A DNA stretch of 64,000 nucleotides from Sarcomyxa edulis. Taxonomy: Eukaryota; Basidiomycota; Agaricomycetes; Agaricales; Mycenaceae. This document shows positions 32,659 through 45,330 of this stretch, piece after piece. Position 1 is the stretch's first letter; each line of letters opens with the position of its first letter. The stretch covers positions 558,001 through 622,000 of the forward strand of contig QUOL01000002.1 in assembly GCA_009761415.1 (NCBI GenBank). Reading direction: 5' to 3'. The translations under genes and the position numbers were made by a program. The notes under the pieces are model-generated. The model saw only the letters and a list, made by a program, of their open reading frames with translations. It was not told the origin of the DNA and made no database searches.

Positions 32659-34116
32659 ATGGATCGTCCCGCGCAACTAGAGCTCTTGGCCCTCGAGACG
32701 CAAGCGAAGGACCTCGAGACTCAAGTGGCAGAACAACTGCAACAGCTCGAGGACGCTCGTCGGGCGTTATCGCGAACCAATGCGCGCATCAGAGCGCTGA
32801 AAAACTATTACACGCCGATCCACTCTCTGCCAAACGAGCTGTTGCTTTACATCGTAAAATTGACTCAACAATCCTCTTGGACACCAATATTCGGAAGGGA
32901 GGACATTCTAATGGAGATCACTATGTCTCATGTCTCATCCCGATGGCGAGAGACGGTCATTAATGCACCAACACTATGGACCCACATTGGATCCGCATCC
33001 ATGCCGTGGACGACCGAACTTCTTGATATGTACCTTCGTCGCTCTCAGCCTTGTACGGTCAGCATCGTACTAGCGCCTGACAAGTCGTTTGAATCCGATA
33101 AGGACAGATTGGCCCAGCTCGTATCTCACGTTGACCGATTCGAGAATTTAGCCCTTTATGGAGATTGTGCATACTCCTATTCCCAAGTTCTACACAGTCT
33201 CCGAGCACCAAAACTGAAGGCTCTTCATATACACTGCACAGGGACCTATTATTCGCACAAGATCTCCCCCTTTACCGAAGGAGCTCCGCTACTGTCGTTT
33301 CTATACCTCAACAATTGTTTTTTTGACCATTCATCGAGCATCATATCATCCGTCACACACTTTTATCAAGGGTTTACCACCACCAGCAATCTGACCCCTT
33401 GGCCTTTTAGATTGACCATCTCCCAGATGACCTGGTTGACCGAACTCGTGGTCTGCGTGGACGATCTGCGCGAGGTCGGACCCTATGATATTCTGTCGCT
33501 CCGCTCTTTTGCCCTCGATTTCCTTGAATTTGAGGAAACCCACGTCCCTCTAGATGTATTTCCCATCAGTTCGCCATACCTCGAGTCGCTTGTCATGATG
33601 GATTGTCACGGGGACCAGATCATGTCGGTGTTCAATCGACTGGGTGCAAGAAGATCCCAGAGATTGTACCCAAAGATGCAGTCTCTCGTACTTTGGGATC
33701 GCTCTAGCTACGACTCATGCACATGCAATGCATCAGATATTCCCCCTCCAGATATCGCCGACGCTATACAAACTTTTCCGTCAATATCTCATATCTCCTT
33801 TATTAATGTCTGTCATCAGGGCCTTATTCTACGTATGCTTCTCCGCGATGCTGTAGAGCTCATTCAGCCCACAAGTCGCGCCGCCCTTCCGTGGACAAAC
33901 CTTCACTCCGTAACCGTTTTGCCTATACACACAGTGTCTTGCCGTGAAATATTCAAGCTCAGGAAGGATTGCGGGTATCCCATATCAAAATTACGCGTCA
34001 CAAAAAACGGGTTTGATTACCTTTCCCGTATGAGCTTGGAGGAACGTGCTGAGGTTCCGGAAGTGGAGATATTTGATAAGGAGGAGTTTATAGGTTCATT
34101 AATTTGGTACCAGTGA
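32659..34116 (+). CDS. F-box protein with N-terminal coiled coil, 485 aa
   Basis: Intronless. Residues 1-47 form a heptad coiled coil (LETQAKDLETQVAEQLQQL pattern). Residues 53-110 form an F-box-like motif (IHSLPNELLLYIV, then MSHVSSRWRETVI and PTLWTHI). The rest is a divergent Leu-rich region with a late PWTNLHSVTVLP strand, typical of Agaricomycete F-box proteins that choose SCF ubiquitin ligase targets. The coiled-coil head just before the F-box is a frequent layout in these families. No neighbours suggest a specific target. Confidence 0.85.
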   Translation: MDRPAQLELLALETQAKDLETQVAEQLQQLEDARRALSRTNARIRALKNYYTPIHSLPNELLLYIVKLTQQSSWTPIFGREDILMEITMSHVSSRWRETVINAPTLWTHIGSASMPWTTELLDMYLRRSQPCTVSIVLAPDKSFESDKDRLAQLVSHVDRFENLALYGDCAYSYSQVLHSLRAPKLKALHIHCTGTYYSHKISPFTEGAPLLSFLYLNNCFFDHSSSIISSVTHFYQGFTTTSNLTPWPFRLTISQMTWLTELVVCVDDLREVGPYDILSLRSFALDFLEFEETHVPLDVFPISSPYLESLVMMDCHGDQIMSVFNRLGARRSQRLYPKMQSLVLWDRSSYDSCTCNASDIPPPDIADAIQTFPSISHISFINVCHQGLILRMLLRDAVELIQPTSRAALPWTNLHSVTVLPIHTVSCREIFKLRKDCGYPISKLRVTKNGFDYLSRMSLEERAEVPEVEIFDKEEFIGSLIWYQ

Positions 34117-34628
34117 TTCCCCCCCGAAATTTACCAGCCTGGGACGGTTACTTGTGTTGAAAATTGCATGCGCGAATGAGAAAATGACTCCTCAACAATC
34201 TCCAACAATCCTCGTTTCGGAATGGCCGAACAACCCCTGTGGGTGAGGTCAGGAAGGGAAGTCTCCTTTGATTTTGAGGCCAATCTCTATATTGTCGGTA
34301 AATCGATTGTTTCAGTTGGGGACCTCGTCAGTATAATAAATCATTACTAACTACGAGTCGCGACACGACGCGTCGAAATCACGAGTACGGTCACTCCGTG
34401 GTGTTGTCACGCGATCAGTCGTCACGGTAATTTTTGCAAAATTTTTGGGTGATTTCATTCTCAATTCACTTATCTCAAACCAATATCTGACTCCCAAACA
34501 TCCGAGACGACGTAGGTTCTACACTCGAACAGACTCAAACGAAATCCCCTTTGGCTCTGCGAAGCCCATCGATTCTGGAAGTTTTTGATATTCTCGGTTC
34601 TTTTCCTGTGTTCTTAACTTCAACTTTC
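34117..34628. other. intergenic upstream of family member B
   Basis: About 510 bp with an ACGCGT palindrome near 34368 and short direct repeats (ACAATC, CTCAACAATC near 34190-34210). No gene supported. Confidence 0.35.
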
Positions 34629-36126
34629 ATGTGGGAACAAGTTTCGCAAACTTCTTCAGAACGAAGAGAACAGAGGCTTCTCTATGTACAAGATCCTTCT
34701 TATGAGTGCGTCGTATAGTTCTCTGGATGTTATCTTGCATGTAAATCAATGGAGCTAAGCAGCATAATCGCATATCCCGAACGTGAAGTTTACTGGTTTC
34801 AATCCCGTATCCTCAAACTCACAGGTGGAAACTGGGGCTATGAGAAGCGAGTTCCGGCCGATGTCGACAATGTCATTCGTAATCTTCTTGGTGTCAAATG
34901 TCCAAACTGGCTCGATGATCCAGTACGCCTAATATTCCAAGCTAATGCGCTCGCTATGTCTGATATCTACCATAGGATTTTATTCGGGAGCATTACTTGC
35001 CGCACAGACCTGAAATCGACAGATGTCCGCGGCTCATCATCAAGTTGGCGCATGATGTCTTCTGCAAAGTACCCGGTTGGGATGCGGAAGCGGACAATAA
35101 ATCACTCGACGAGGTCACTATCTCATACTTCATCTACAGTGCCTTTTCTCTATTCCAGAGACTTGAGAAACGAGGTCTCTACCAGCCCAAAGTATGGTCA
35201 CTTGTCTATAGCTCATTCTTCGAATCTATTTGGGAAGATGAGTTCCTCAGGAACGAGATAAGCGTAGAGTAAGCTGCGCATTCAGAGATATTTGCGTGAT
35301 AATTTTTATCTGATGCGTTTTGCCTCGAATATAGATATAGTCCTGCATGGGCCTTGCACGAGATTCGGTCAGAGACAATTCCGCCGAATTACGCATTTGA
35401 ACGTTTGCGTATCGCCCCAGATGTGGCTATCGGCATTCTTGTCCCCGCGGTCACTACTGAGGATCGTCTGAATGCTCCCTATCCAGATATGCTTAACCCT
35501 GAGATGAACATCGCGTATGATGCCCTCTTCGGTCCCGGGTACCCTGTCTACCTCCCGATTCTAATCGTTGAATACGTGACGACTCCTGGGTTCGAAGGTA
35601 CTGATACAGATCGACTCGAAGGTCTGTCTCAGCATAAAATGCATCTTGCTATGGCCATGATGTCAGCCTCTGGACTATACAAGGCAATGGGCATCTCGTA
35701 CCCTGTATTTGGCCTTCTAGTCCACAAGTTCGATATCGAGGTATTTGCCTACCTCACTCTGACTACCAAAGATGGTGGAGGGGAGAAGGAGGTACGTGCG
35801 GTAATCTTGTTATGGGAACTTCGCTTATACTGAATCGAACTCTGATGCTCTAGGAATATATGGCGGGCCTCGGCTATGCCAAACCTCAGGCTAGATTTGA
35901 TATGCAGAACATATCGGATGCTTTACGCTTTCGGATGCTCTTGCACAACTTGATTTTTCATGCCACAAAGTTGCGCGAATGCGCGAATACCGCCAGGCCA
36001 GCTCTCTTAAAGTCGATTCAAAACAGTACATACCACCGCTGGAAGCTGACGGAGCTCCCAGAACGCCCCAAATCTCCCGTCGAGCCTCCTGCCATCACTG
36101 ATTGGGCTCGGAATGTCGAGAGTTGA
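34629..36126 (+). CDS. expanded unknown family, member B, 419 aa
   Basis: Exons: 34629-34705, 34763-34922, 34976-35268, 35335-35791 and 35854-36126, all joined in phase and matching members C and E closely. The short first exon encodes MWEQVSQTSSERREQRLLYVQ and the common LLYVQDPSYE head. Conserved blocks: IIAYPER, FFESIWEDEF, IAPDV (Asp206), LPILIVEYV (Glu256, lysine replaced by Val258), HLAMAMMSASGLYKAMGI, FGLLVHKFDIEVFAYL and a C-terminal YHRWKLTELPERP. The core looks like a degenerate PD-(D/E)XK-type fold. Function unknown. Neighbour of a divergent family relative on the other strand. Confidence 0.82.
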
Positions 36127-36232
36127 AGCAATTTCGATCCTTGACATGCGGTCACAAAGGTCTATCCTGGATCATATCATATCTACAGAGATATATGTAC
36201 ACATTTCTAACAGTAAAAGGTATGCGTGAACA

Positions 36233-36402
36233 TCAGACGCGAGTGCACCAGCCAGTAACGGGAACGTTATTTGTGCTCTGCATCCAATCCCAATTGCGTT
36301 GAACCTTCATCTTGAGGTCCTTTGAGTATTGCTGCAGAGACTTGATAGTGGTTCCTAGTCGGAGGCATGCGAACGGGCTTGACAAGTCGAATGTTAGACC
36401 GT
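36233..36402 (-). other. out-of-frame continuation of the divergent family gene
   Basis: A frame reading LTFDLSSPFACLRLGTTIK and continuing for about 50 residues to a TGA at 36233-36235. Its pattern matches the C-terminal helix of members A-E (FDM...ALRFRMLLHN). It lies in a different frame from the last exon of the gene at 36394-37700, so a one-base shift separates them. Confidence 0.5.
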
Positions 36403-37700
36403 CACTGGGACTACGTCCAGGCTTACCCAGTTGTTCCGGTATATCTGAAATGACTGTCGGATATCGTGAAATTTATTCGTTAGCCAGTGTACGTCTACAC
36501 CAGAGCAAAGAAACGTACCTTGCCGTTGACCTGCCAACCAACCACAATCCTGGCAATTTGCCTGCAGATGCACAAACCGTAGATCGGGTTCTCCAGACCA
36601 GTCACACCAAAGTGTGCGAGATGACACAGCGCAGATGTCATGGCCATGACGAGCTGCGAGAGAGCGGCAGTTTCCTGGAGGTGGCTCCGTTTGTATTCGA
36701 CGATCAAGAATGCAAGATCTAAAGTGTCCCAGATCCATTGGGGAGGAGGCAGGTGATCGACGAGATTGAGACATGCTAGTAATCTTATGTTCGAAGACAT
36801 GAAATCTGTTCTGACTTGTACGGCAAATATAGCGTCGGGACGCACGACGTTCGGTTCCAAGGATGTTCGAATTCTCTCGGGATGTTTGGGCTTAGGGAGC
36901 TTCCAAGTGGGCTCATGACTGTCGGCAAAAGATCAGAGATAAGATACATCGCAAAATCCTCAATGATTACTCACGCTACGATCTGATCGTCTTCCCCGCG
37001 AGCCCATGTGGACTCAACGAAAAAATCAACCGGAATCCTACAAGTGGACTCGTACGTTTGATGAACGGTCCTGCGCCATTTTACAGCTCGTTTTTCATCG
37101 AACGTGAGGCGGCTTCTGAACATGATCGACATGTTTATGGCATCGGCCACGCCTTGTTTATCGACGGAAGAGGGGGTTCCGTCAGAATAGTCTGGGCTGA
37201 CCACTGCTCCTAGACGTTGGGCGATTTGGATTTCCCGCAATAAAGTTTCGACGGTGGCTTTGTTGTATCTAGGACGCTCAAAGAGCAAACCGTAATTTAT
37301 CGCTAGATTTGCCTGATAAAGTAGCAGTCAGAGATTGTCAAATATTGATGCAAGTTGATGCATACTCACGTCTTTTCCTTCTTCTATCAAGTCCGGGGGA
37401 ATAGACATCTTCAAGATATCCTTAGACCTGGTGACGATCAGGTCCGGGAGATCTACAGTGACTTCGGAGTCATCTTTCTCCTCTTCGAAGACAGAAATTC
37501 CGGACAGATAAACGGTCACATCGCGTTGAAAAGTCCAGTAAACCATGTCCCCTTCTTTCTTGGCTATCCTAGTCAGTTACAACCATAAAGAACGGTGAGA
37601 AATGAGTCTGCCAAGAATGTAAGGGTTCCACGTACTTCGAGGCGCTCTTGGCCTTCGAGGTTGCGGAGGGCGATGGGTTTACTTGAAGATTGTCGCTCAT
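36394..37700 (-). CDS. divergent family relative with D...E-x-K motif, 350 aa, probably frameshifted
   Basis: Exons: 37636-37700, 37370-37568, 36975-37312, 36519-36918 and 36394-36444. It aligns with the expanded family by FFVESTW, VRPDAIF (Asp229), FLIVEYKR (Glu275-Tyr-Lys277) and QLVMAMTSAL. Unlike members A-E it keeps E-x-K, so a PD-(D/E)XK-like nuclease fold is plausible for this gene. The last exon stops at a TAA at 36394-36396, while the sequence homologous to the usual C-terminus continues in another frame to 36233. That means either a one-base deletion (pseudogene) or an alternative intron starting at GTAAGC inside exon 5. Either reading leaves about 300 N-terminal residues intact. 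Confidence 0.7.
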
Positions 37701-37886
37701 TGTGGTACCAGGAAACAGGAGGACGGAAAGGACAGGAAATGAGGACCTGTTTCTAGCCGAGTCAATTTATGCTGTAGAATGATTCTAAAATCATAAACGA
37801 GGACGTTCGGGGAAAAAAGATACAGTGATCCGAAAACGTCACATCTGGGAACTTGGACGTCTCAGCCTCGTGGATTCAGGGACACC

Positions 37887-38421
37887 CTATGGCTGTAAAA
37901 AGTCGAATTCCAATGCGGCCTTCGGAGAACTTGCAAACTTCTGATTGCTAGAGAGTGCGGAGGCTGGAGTCGAGAAGCTGTACGTGGAGACCGTGAAACT
38001 ATATCCGGAATGTCTGTGAAAAGTGACTGGACATAAACCGCATGTCAGGACGTCTCTCGAGGGTATATTCCACGTGTACGCACTGATGATCTCCAAGCAT
38101 TTCTCCTCGTTGGAGATATCTTGTCGAAATGGAAGCATTTGCCCATCCTCCATTATGCTGCAATTGGAGCCTAGTGCAAGTAGATGCACATGACTATCTG
38201 TGATACTTACTAACAATGCAACTAGAAGACCCGTCATTGCAAATTGCGAAGGTTCGTACCGTGAACGTGTGAATGGACAATCGATGAACTAGTAAAACAA
38301 GGATCATCCTATATGGGGCCGAATCTTCGAGACGTCCCAAGACAACAGGGCCAAATTCCGGATTTGAAGAACTCCAAGTTCGAATTGAGGCGTTTTCAAG
38401 TTTCTTTCCCTCGTTCAACAT
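37887..38421 (-). CDS. hypothetical protein, 164 aa
   Basis: Two exons (38211-38421 and 37887-38170) joined by a 40-bp intron, phase kept. No recognised domain. It starts MLNEGKKLENAS, has a hydrophobic VLLVHRLSIHTFTVRTF stretch in the middle and a Cys-containing C-terminal half (CGLCPVTF). It is head-to-head with family member C, 30 bp between start codons. A partial copy of its first exon lies in the same relation to member E (50993-51206), so the pair seems to have been duplicated together. Function unknown. Confidence 0.6.
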
Positions 38422-38451
38422 CTAAACTACCCTTGAACTCAACTTGAGCTT

Positions 38452-39949
38452 ATGTGGGACGAAGTATCACTATCACCTTCAGAAAGGAGGGAACAGAGGC
38501 TGCTCTATGTACAGGATCCTTCATACGAGTGCGTCCGACTGTATGTTCTATGTTCTGACGTCTGTTCTCAAGTCTAGCGTTGCAGCATAATCGCATATCC
38601 CGAACGTAATTGTTACTGGCTTCAAACTCGTCTCCTTGAACTCACAGGTGGAAATTGGGACTACGAGAAGCGAGTTCCAGCCGATGTTGACAGGATCATC
38701 GGTAATCTTCTTGGTGTCAAATGTCCAGATTGGCTCGATGATGCAGTACGCCCATAATACGATGCACGTCACTATTGTTCGTGTCTTTTAATTTCTATCA
38801 TAGAATTCTATCCGTCAACACTACTCGACGTACAGGCCTGAAATCGACAAATGTCCCGAACATATCATCATCAAGTTGGTGTACAATATCCTGTCCAAAT
38901 TACCTGGATGGGATCCAGCAGCTACAAACGAGTCGCTTGACGAGGTTATCATATCGAACTTTATCGCCGGCGCGCTTTCTTTTTTTCAGAAGCTACAAAT
39001 TCGATGTCGAGGTCGGAGTCGACCCAAACTATGGTCAATTCTCTACAGTTCGTTCTTCGAATCTATCTGGGACGAGGAGTTCCACGAGAACGGGATAAGT
39101 GTAGAGTAAGCTCTATTATCAAGATAATTTTGGTCTGATTCTAAACGCCTCATATAGATATGGCCCCATATGGGCCTTACACGAGACTCGATCAACCAGC
39201 GTGCCACTCAACCATGCATTTGAGCGTTTGCGTATCACCCCGGATGTTGTCTTCAGCATCTTTGTTCCAGCGATCACCCCTGATGACCATCTGAATGCTA
39301 GCTATTCAGATATGGTCAACCCGGAGATGAACATCTCGTTTGATGCACTTTATGGCCCCGGTCGTCGAGTCCATCTCCCTATGCTAATCGTCGAATATGT
39401 GACGACTCCCGGGCTAGAAGGTACTGACACAGATCGACTCGAAGGCCTAGATCAGCATGAAATGCATCTTGCTATGTCTATGATGTCAGCTTCCGGACTA
39501 TACAAGGCGATTGGCATCTCGTACCCTGTATTTGGCCTTCTCGTCCATAAGTTTGACATTGAAGTTTTCGCTCATCTCGCTCTGTCTCCCAAGAAAGGTG
39601 GCGAGGAGAAACAGGTATGTGCAGAGATCTCCTCATATGATTCTACTGCATCCTGATTCGAAATTCGACATTATAGGAATGCGTAGCAGGCCTCGGGTAT
39701 GTTAAACCTCAAGCCAAGTTCGATCTGAAGAATGTATCGGATGCTGTACGCTTTCGAATGTTCTTGCACAACTTGGTTGGCCATGCCACCAAGTTGCGTG
39801 AATCTGCTGCAGTTGCTAGGCCAGCCCTCCTGAAATCAATCGAGAATAGTACATATCACCGCTGGAAGCTTACGGAACTCCCAGAACGCCCCAAGTCTCC
39901 TGTCGATCCCCCTGCTATAGCTGACTGGGCTCGAAATATCGAGAGTTGA
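38452..39949 (+). CDS. expanded unknown family, member C, 422 aa
   Basis: Exons: 38452-38528, 38586-38745, 38804-39105, 39158-39614 and 39677-39949. Four of the five have lengths identical to member B. Conserved blocks as in B: LLYVQDPSYE head, IIAYPER, ITPDVVFS, LPMLIVEYV, HLAMSMMSASGLYKAIGI, FGLLVHKFDIEVFA and a C-terminal YHRWKLTELPERP. The E-x-K lysine is Val. Start codon 30 bp from the divergent hypothetical gene, so the promoter must overlap that gene. Confidence 0.82.
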
Positions 39950-40252
39950 AGAGTCGCTTCCATGGTTACTGGTCATCCACCTATCGAAATACCTACGCCC
40001 GTTATATACATTTCCTCTACTTATGTGTAATCTACCACTTTTGATGTATACGCCTTAGTGCGATCACGAAGCCTTGTCATTCGCGTAAAAGCTGTTCGAG
40101 AAAAAGTGAAGAGAGAGAAAACTCGAATAACATAGTTCAGCTAGTGATACATAATGACAACGAATAAAAGGATATCAGAAAACAATGGGACAGTGGTTCC
40201 AACAAGCTCCGCAAGACCATTCGGTGTGTTCTATGCTTGCTGCACGACTAGG
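39950..40252. other. convergent 3' region
   Basis: About 300 bp between family member C and the ubiquitin protease gene 3' ends. No gene or repeat seen. Confidence 0.4.
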
Positions 40253-42907
40253 TTACGGAGGGTGAGAGGGTGGCGACGTAGAAGCTATTGGTCGTAAACT
40301 TTTCGAAGTGTCTGATATGATGGAGGAAGAAGGGTCTGTCGAAGTAGATCCATTGAGGTGAGGTTTCGCGCCGTTCACTGTGTTAGGAGCGGGGGATGAA
40401 TCCACAATACTAGATTCCCTCGTTGACGGTGTGCTTGCGCTCGAGCTTTTAGACCTGCCAGTAGCCCCCCGTCTGACAACTCGCGGTCCCGTCATTCCGA
40501 GACCTTTCTTCTCGCCTGCGGTATTGCGTCCATTGACAGTACCGTTGATACTCCCCTTGAGAAGTCCCTTCCCGATCCCAACGCTTTCCAACGAACTGAC
40601 AGACCCGTTTCCAACCACCATGCCTACCCCGTCTACAATCTTTGGCTTCAGGGTCTCTTCAGAACTCCTCGGGGACGCTACTCTTACTACGCCACGATTC
40701 CCATCTCTTTCCTGCTCATAAACCACTCTCTCATAATACAACATGAACGCCCCCGATCCCTCCGCCAGCACCGACTCAATGCCGCATTCTCGCACGGAAT
40801 CGTCACTGATCCGAAGCCACCCTTTACCTGGCCTATAACGAATCTTTCTCTTCTTCCTATCGTTCATAGGTTGCCCCTCGGTGCTTTGCTCGGCTTTATT
40901 CTCGTCATCTGTCGGATCGTCCACCACAACCAACGTATTTCCATCATCCCACTTATCGATGACCTTCGGGGGGTCCCATCTTCGTTCGCCCGTGCTCAAC
41001 GGCCGTGGTTTACGTCGATAGCAAATATAATGACCAAAGGAATGTTGTCCAAAGTGACAAACGACCGCAGATAATCGGTATATTGTCCTCGAATCATTGA
41101 TGTAAGTGCTTGGTGTTGGTGTTGTCGAACGACGTGGATAAGGAGAAGATATGGGGGCTGTGGGGACGGTAGATAAGTTACCAGAGGTCGTATAAGGTGT
41201 TAAATCGAGTATTTCGGGGAAGATGATACGGATGTTGTTCTTGGAGGCGTATTGTCCGTAGTGGACTGATCGATTGATATGGAGAGCAAGGATAGGCGGA
41301 GGCTGAGGATGATGTTGTTAGCGCGCGATTCATGTCAACGAAATGCACTGCAAAGCTTACCCGGGCAATCATAGCTTGCTTCGTCGACCTTGGACTGAAA
41401 ACTTTCTCCATTCTAACATCTTTGAGCTCCTCTTCAATTCTACCCTGGTTGATAGCAGCTTCCACCTTCGCTTCCATCTTCCGAACGTCCTTTGCTCTCT
41501 TCTTCTTCGACTGCGAGACAATTTTCTTCTCATGGCCACCCTCACTCTTGCCAGGAGCAATAGCTGCTGCTAGTTTTTCCGCCTCTAAGAGCAAACGCTT
41601 GTGTGTAGCAAGCATTGAGCATTTCCTGCAAATACAATCCGTGAGGACTTCAAGCCGAGTATAATCCTCCAATAGAGCTTCTAGTGCACAACTTGCCTAT
41701 GGAAAGTATTAAAACCCAGAATAAACGAACATGAGGGCGGCGAGAACTCACTGCCAATCTAGGAACAGCCAACTGCCAGTTATCGAATGGAAAATGCATG
41801 AGAGCTTCTGTATATCCACATTCCATGCAACTTCTACGATTCGCGGTGAGTCCATCGAAAGGCGATTTGCCAATCAAGATAGGGTTGCTTGCGATACTAC
41901 CTTCATCGGAATCAGATTCTGACTCGAACTCAGATTCTGAGTCAAGGGGTGTGCGGGAAAGACCGCCGAATCCACGATCCCTACGAGCCTCTTTGTCGAC
42001 TGCAGCACTTTCGTTCTTTATGCACTCGTGGACAAGCTGGAAGAGCTCCTGTGCGTCTTGGTGCTCACGGGAGTTGAGGAGAGAGTTGGTATAGTATGTC
42101 GGAGTTTTGGATTTGGGGTCTGGGTCCGGGTTGGTATGCATGAGGGTGTCGATAATGTTAAGCGGGCGGATCGAGGTATAACTTGATGTTGGGTTGTTCA
42201 GTGCTGAGTCGGAAGAACCGTCGGTGAGGGATAGATGGGATCAACTGTAATGCTTACTGTGGAATAGTTGTCGAAGAGAATCGACCACTGGACTTGGGAC
42301 GTCCAGTGCCTCCGCCCTTTCATGGATGAGATCGATATACGGTTGGAGGTACCGCAAGGACGACAATGCCTAGCAGAATGTCAACTTTCGAAAACGTCGC
42401 ACTACCATAGAATAGCTCATACCTGAAGAGTCGAGTTCATGAAACAATATGTTCCAGAGATGTTGACGAGTCCGGGGTAATACCCCTCGTCCTCGTCGTC
42501 CTCGTCGAGATCATCTGCGACTAGCGAACCATCAAGTTTTGAGACTCACTGTTGATAGATATAAGACACTCACTAGATTTCGATTTCGTCTCGTTCAGAG
42601 CGATTTGTTCTGCCCTGGTCCGCACGCCATGGGTATGGCTATGACTGTGTTTCCTCTTGGACCTCTTCCCGTTCCGCTCATTCTCTACAGATCCACTGCC
42701 GCTGGACCACCATGACGCCAAGTTCAGATTCAGTCCGAAACTCTCCAACCCCATATGAATGTAGTATTGTAGCGAGTTGCCCCGGGTGATGAAGAGCAGG
42801 AAAAGTGCTGGGATCACAAGCAAGGCCGACAACTGTATAATTCGGGGCAAAACGGTTGATAATAGCCAGGAACGAAGGTCGTCGTCGTCGTCGTCGTCAA
42901 AGTACAT
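40253..42907 (-). CDS. membrane-anchored ubiquitin-specific protease (Ubp1/USP30-like), 791 aa
   Basis: Cysteine protease removing ubiquitin from proteins. Six exons: 42574-42907, 42423-42514, 42258-42369, 41752-42203, 41361-41696 and 40253-41302. Residues about 14-40 are a membrane segment after an Asp run coded by a GAC microsatellite (42878-42898), so the enzyme is tethered with the catalytic domain in the cytosol; organelle unknown. Cys box GTYCFMNSTLQ (Cys135), QDAQELFQL helix, zinc-ribbon cysteines (CMECGY and CICRKCS) and His box HFGQHSFGHYICYRR (His533). The catalytic Asp/Asn region is the following GWLRISDDSVRE. The C-terminal 150 residues are Ser/Thr rich. Similar layout to yeast Ubp1/Ubp16 and animal USP30. 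Confidence 0.92.
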
Positions 42908-43110
42908 GAATGACTTGGAGGACGAGCACCATGTGAGGCGAGCCGCTTCAGTACGGAGACGCGTTTGGCCAAGTGGCGGCCAATCGTGAAATCATGGTTT
43001 TACTGCATCTTTGCTCTGTCTCCGGGTCCAAAAATACAGGATTCTTGTATATAGTATGGTTATTACAGTAAGTAGTGTCTCGTCCAAAGACTCAAAGGAA
43101 ACGATTGCAC

Positions 43111-45330
43111 TTAGAATAGGAAGTCCTCCCTGTGAAACTCACAAGGCTGCTTTCCAATCGCAATCCCCTCTCCAGCCAGCAAACATCTATGCTCCCACTT
43201 CCACTCCCCACTCCCTAATCTGACCTTGTATTTCACACAAGGGTATCTGGTCACGTCGTCCAAATAATGTTTATCGTGACATACGCCCTCTCCAAAAGGA
43301 TGCGGAAAGAACTCGTCGTCTTGTTCTTCCGGGGAAGCAGGGGCTAGGAATGCGTGGTATAGTGCTTTCTTCGGAGTAATCCTACGTGTGCAGTCGGGAT
43401 TGAGAAGTTGTTCTAGGAGGTCGAATGCGTTTTCAAGATCTGCGAGGTAGGTTTCATCTGCCTGTGTCGGAGTTCTGTCGCGTGCAGTTGAGGAGGCCGG
43501 TGAGGATGAGGATGGCGGAGGGGGTATGTACTTATCCATATGTGACTGGGAGTGTATTTTGAATGTAGCAGGGGGATCGTAGATATCCGGTCTTAGTTTT
43601 TCAACAAAGGCACGCCATGTCATGCCCTCTTGGGGTATTGAAGGAACATTCGTCGCGAAAGAGCGGCCTATGATATAAATTATTGTAAGATACGAGCCCG
43701 ATGTAAAATAATAGTGACAACTCACTATGCAGCACAGCAGTCTTCTCCATCTTTCTCTTACCAATGATAGTAGCGATCTCCATCAAGGCTTCAATGTCGT
43801 CGTTTGACTGGAATATAGGGAACTTGCCAGTCAAGAAGAAGAGCAGGATCATTCCTGCTGACCAGACGTCGATGGCTATAGAGACATCATCAACAAGACC
43901 GTAGATCGGCGTGGACGATATATGCTCACCACCTGTTTGGTCTCCGCATTTCAACAATACCTCAGGAGCCCGAAATCCTCTCGTGCCAGCTCTGTTTGCT
44001 TTCGAATGTGGCCTACACTCCCCTCCGATCAGTAGAGCATTAGCGCGGTGACATAGTTATAAGACCGACCTGATGTCCTTATCCGGATAGCCGACCTTCT
44101 CAGAGGCCAATAGGCTCTTCGCCTTAGCCTCCTTCTGCATATTTCTAATATGCTCTGCGTCGTACTGAGATCTCTGCAGTATTGTACCATGTGGAGCTTC
44201 TGAAGTAGGTGGGGTGTGCAGGCACGCTCCGTAAGCCCGGTGATTCTGTGATGAGGACGCTTTCATTCTCTGGAATTAGCTGTCAGATTCAAAGATAATA
44301 TGCACACAATTTACACACATACGCAAGCCAAGCCGAAGTCACATAAGGTGCCTACGCCTGTTCTAGGATCAAAGAGAAAGTTTGCGGGTTTGACGTCGCG
44401 GTGAATAATGTTCCGAGCGTGTATATCACGAAAAGCACGGAACATGCATCTGAAATACGACTTAATGCCTGAGATGGGAAGCCTTTGGTAGAACTCCTGC
44501 ATGCCATATTATGTTTCAAACAAGATCAGGGCGAGGAAATAGGCACTCACCCGAAAATCCTCGTTGCGGTTGTAAGGCATGACAGCGACGACTTGGTCCA
44601 CATATCGAAACGCAGTGATCAGCTGCGAAACATGTCTACAGCCTCGGCAATCCTGCATTATGGATATCTCATTGCGTATCCTTTCGGGATTGCTGGTGAC
44701 ATAGATTCTCTTGATGGCAACCCAGACTTTTTCACCTAAAGGTCGTCTAACGCTCTGGTAATACGCAGTGGATTGAGGGGGATGATGACCGTGCCACGGG
44801 GAGTTATCCCATTTCTGATGATAACCCAGATCTTCTGCCTTGTAGACCGAAGAGAACGTCCCTGTTCCCAGTCTATCGACGATGCGATAGTCTTGTGTCA
44901 GTTGAGGTACGGCTTCTTCGAGATCTGCGATCTCTTCTAAAATTTCTGCACGTTCCTCGGGGGTCTTGAGACGGATGGTGGTTTCTTCGTCGGCAGATTC
45001 GAGTACTTCTTCCTCTTCCTCCTCCTCTTCCTCCTCCTCCTCCTCCTCCTCCTCCCCCTCTTCCTCGTCGTCTTCCCCCTTGACTAAAGGTTCATCGTCA
45101 CTCCCCATATCCTCATCTAGATCCGCAAATACGTTCACATCCCTCTTCGTTACGGTCCGCGTTTGTGGTGGCTCGACCAAGACAGGCAATTGACAGTCAG
45201 ACGATTCAAGCGCTTGTGGATTCGCCGCTATTGCTGTTTGATATTCGATATGATATGCCACATTGCGAGGATCGGAAGAACCAACTTCGAGAGGATTTGA
45301 AGAGTGTTGTGATAGGAAGAGTGTGGCCAT
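43111..45330 (-). CDS. CDC7: Cdc7-type (DDK) serine/threonine kinase, 647 aa
   Basis: Cdc7, with a Dbf4 subunit, phosphorylates MCM helicase to start DNA replication. Six exons: 44551-45330, 44323-44496, 44070-44269, 43930-44012, 43726-43875 and 43111-43667. Kinase motifs: LGTGTFSSVYKAEDL (about 154), VAIKR (Lys207), HRDVKPANFLFD (about 292), DFGLA (about 313), GTRGFRAPEVL and IDVWSAG. Inserts typical of Cdc7 are present, including a PHPFGEGVCHD-containing C-terminal part. The N-terminus has a 16-residue Glu run (residues 93-108) coded by a GAG microsatellite. The donor at exon 4 could be shifted by three bases. Several ACGCGT sites lie upstream. Confidence 0.93.

Noticed and set aside
44966..45193. 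Ser-rich open frame on +
   Set aside because: It is the antisense of the Glu-run microsatellite in the Cdc7 gene.
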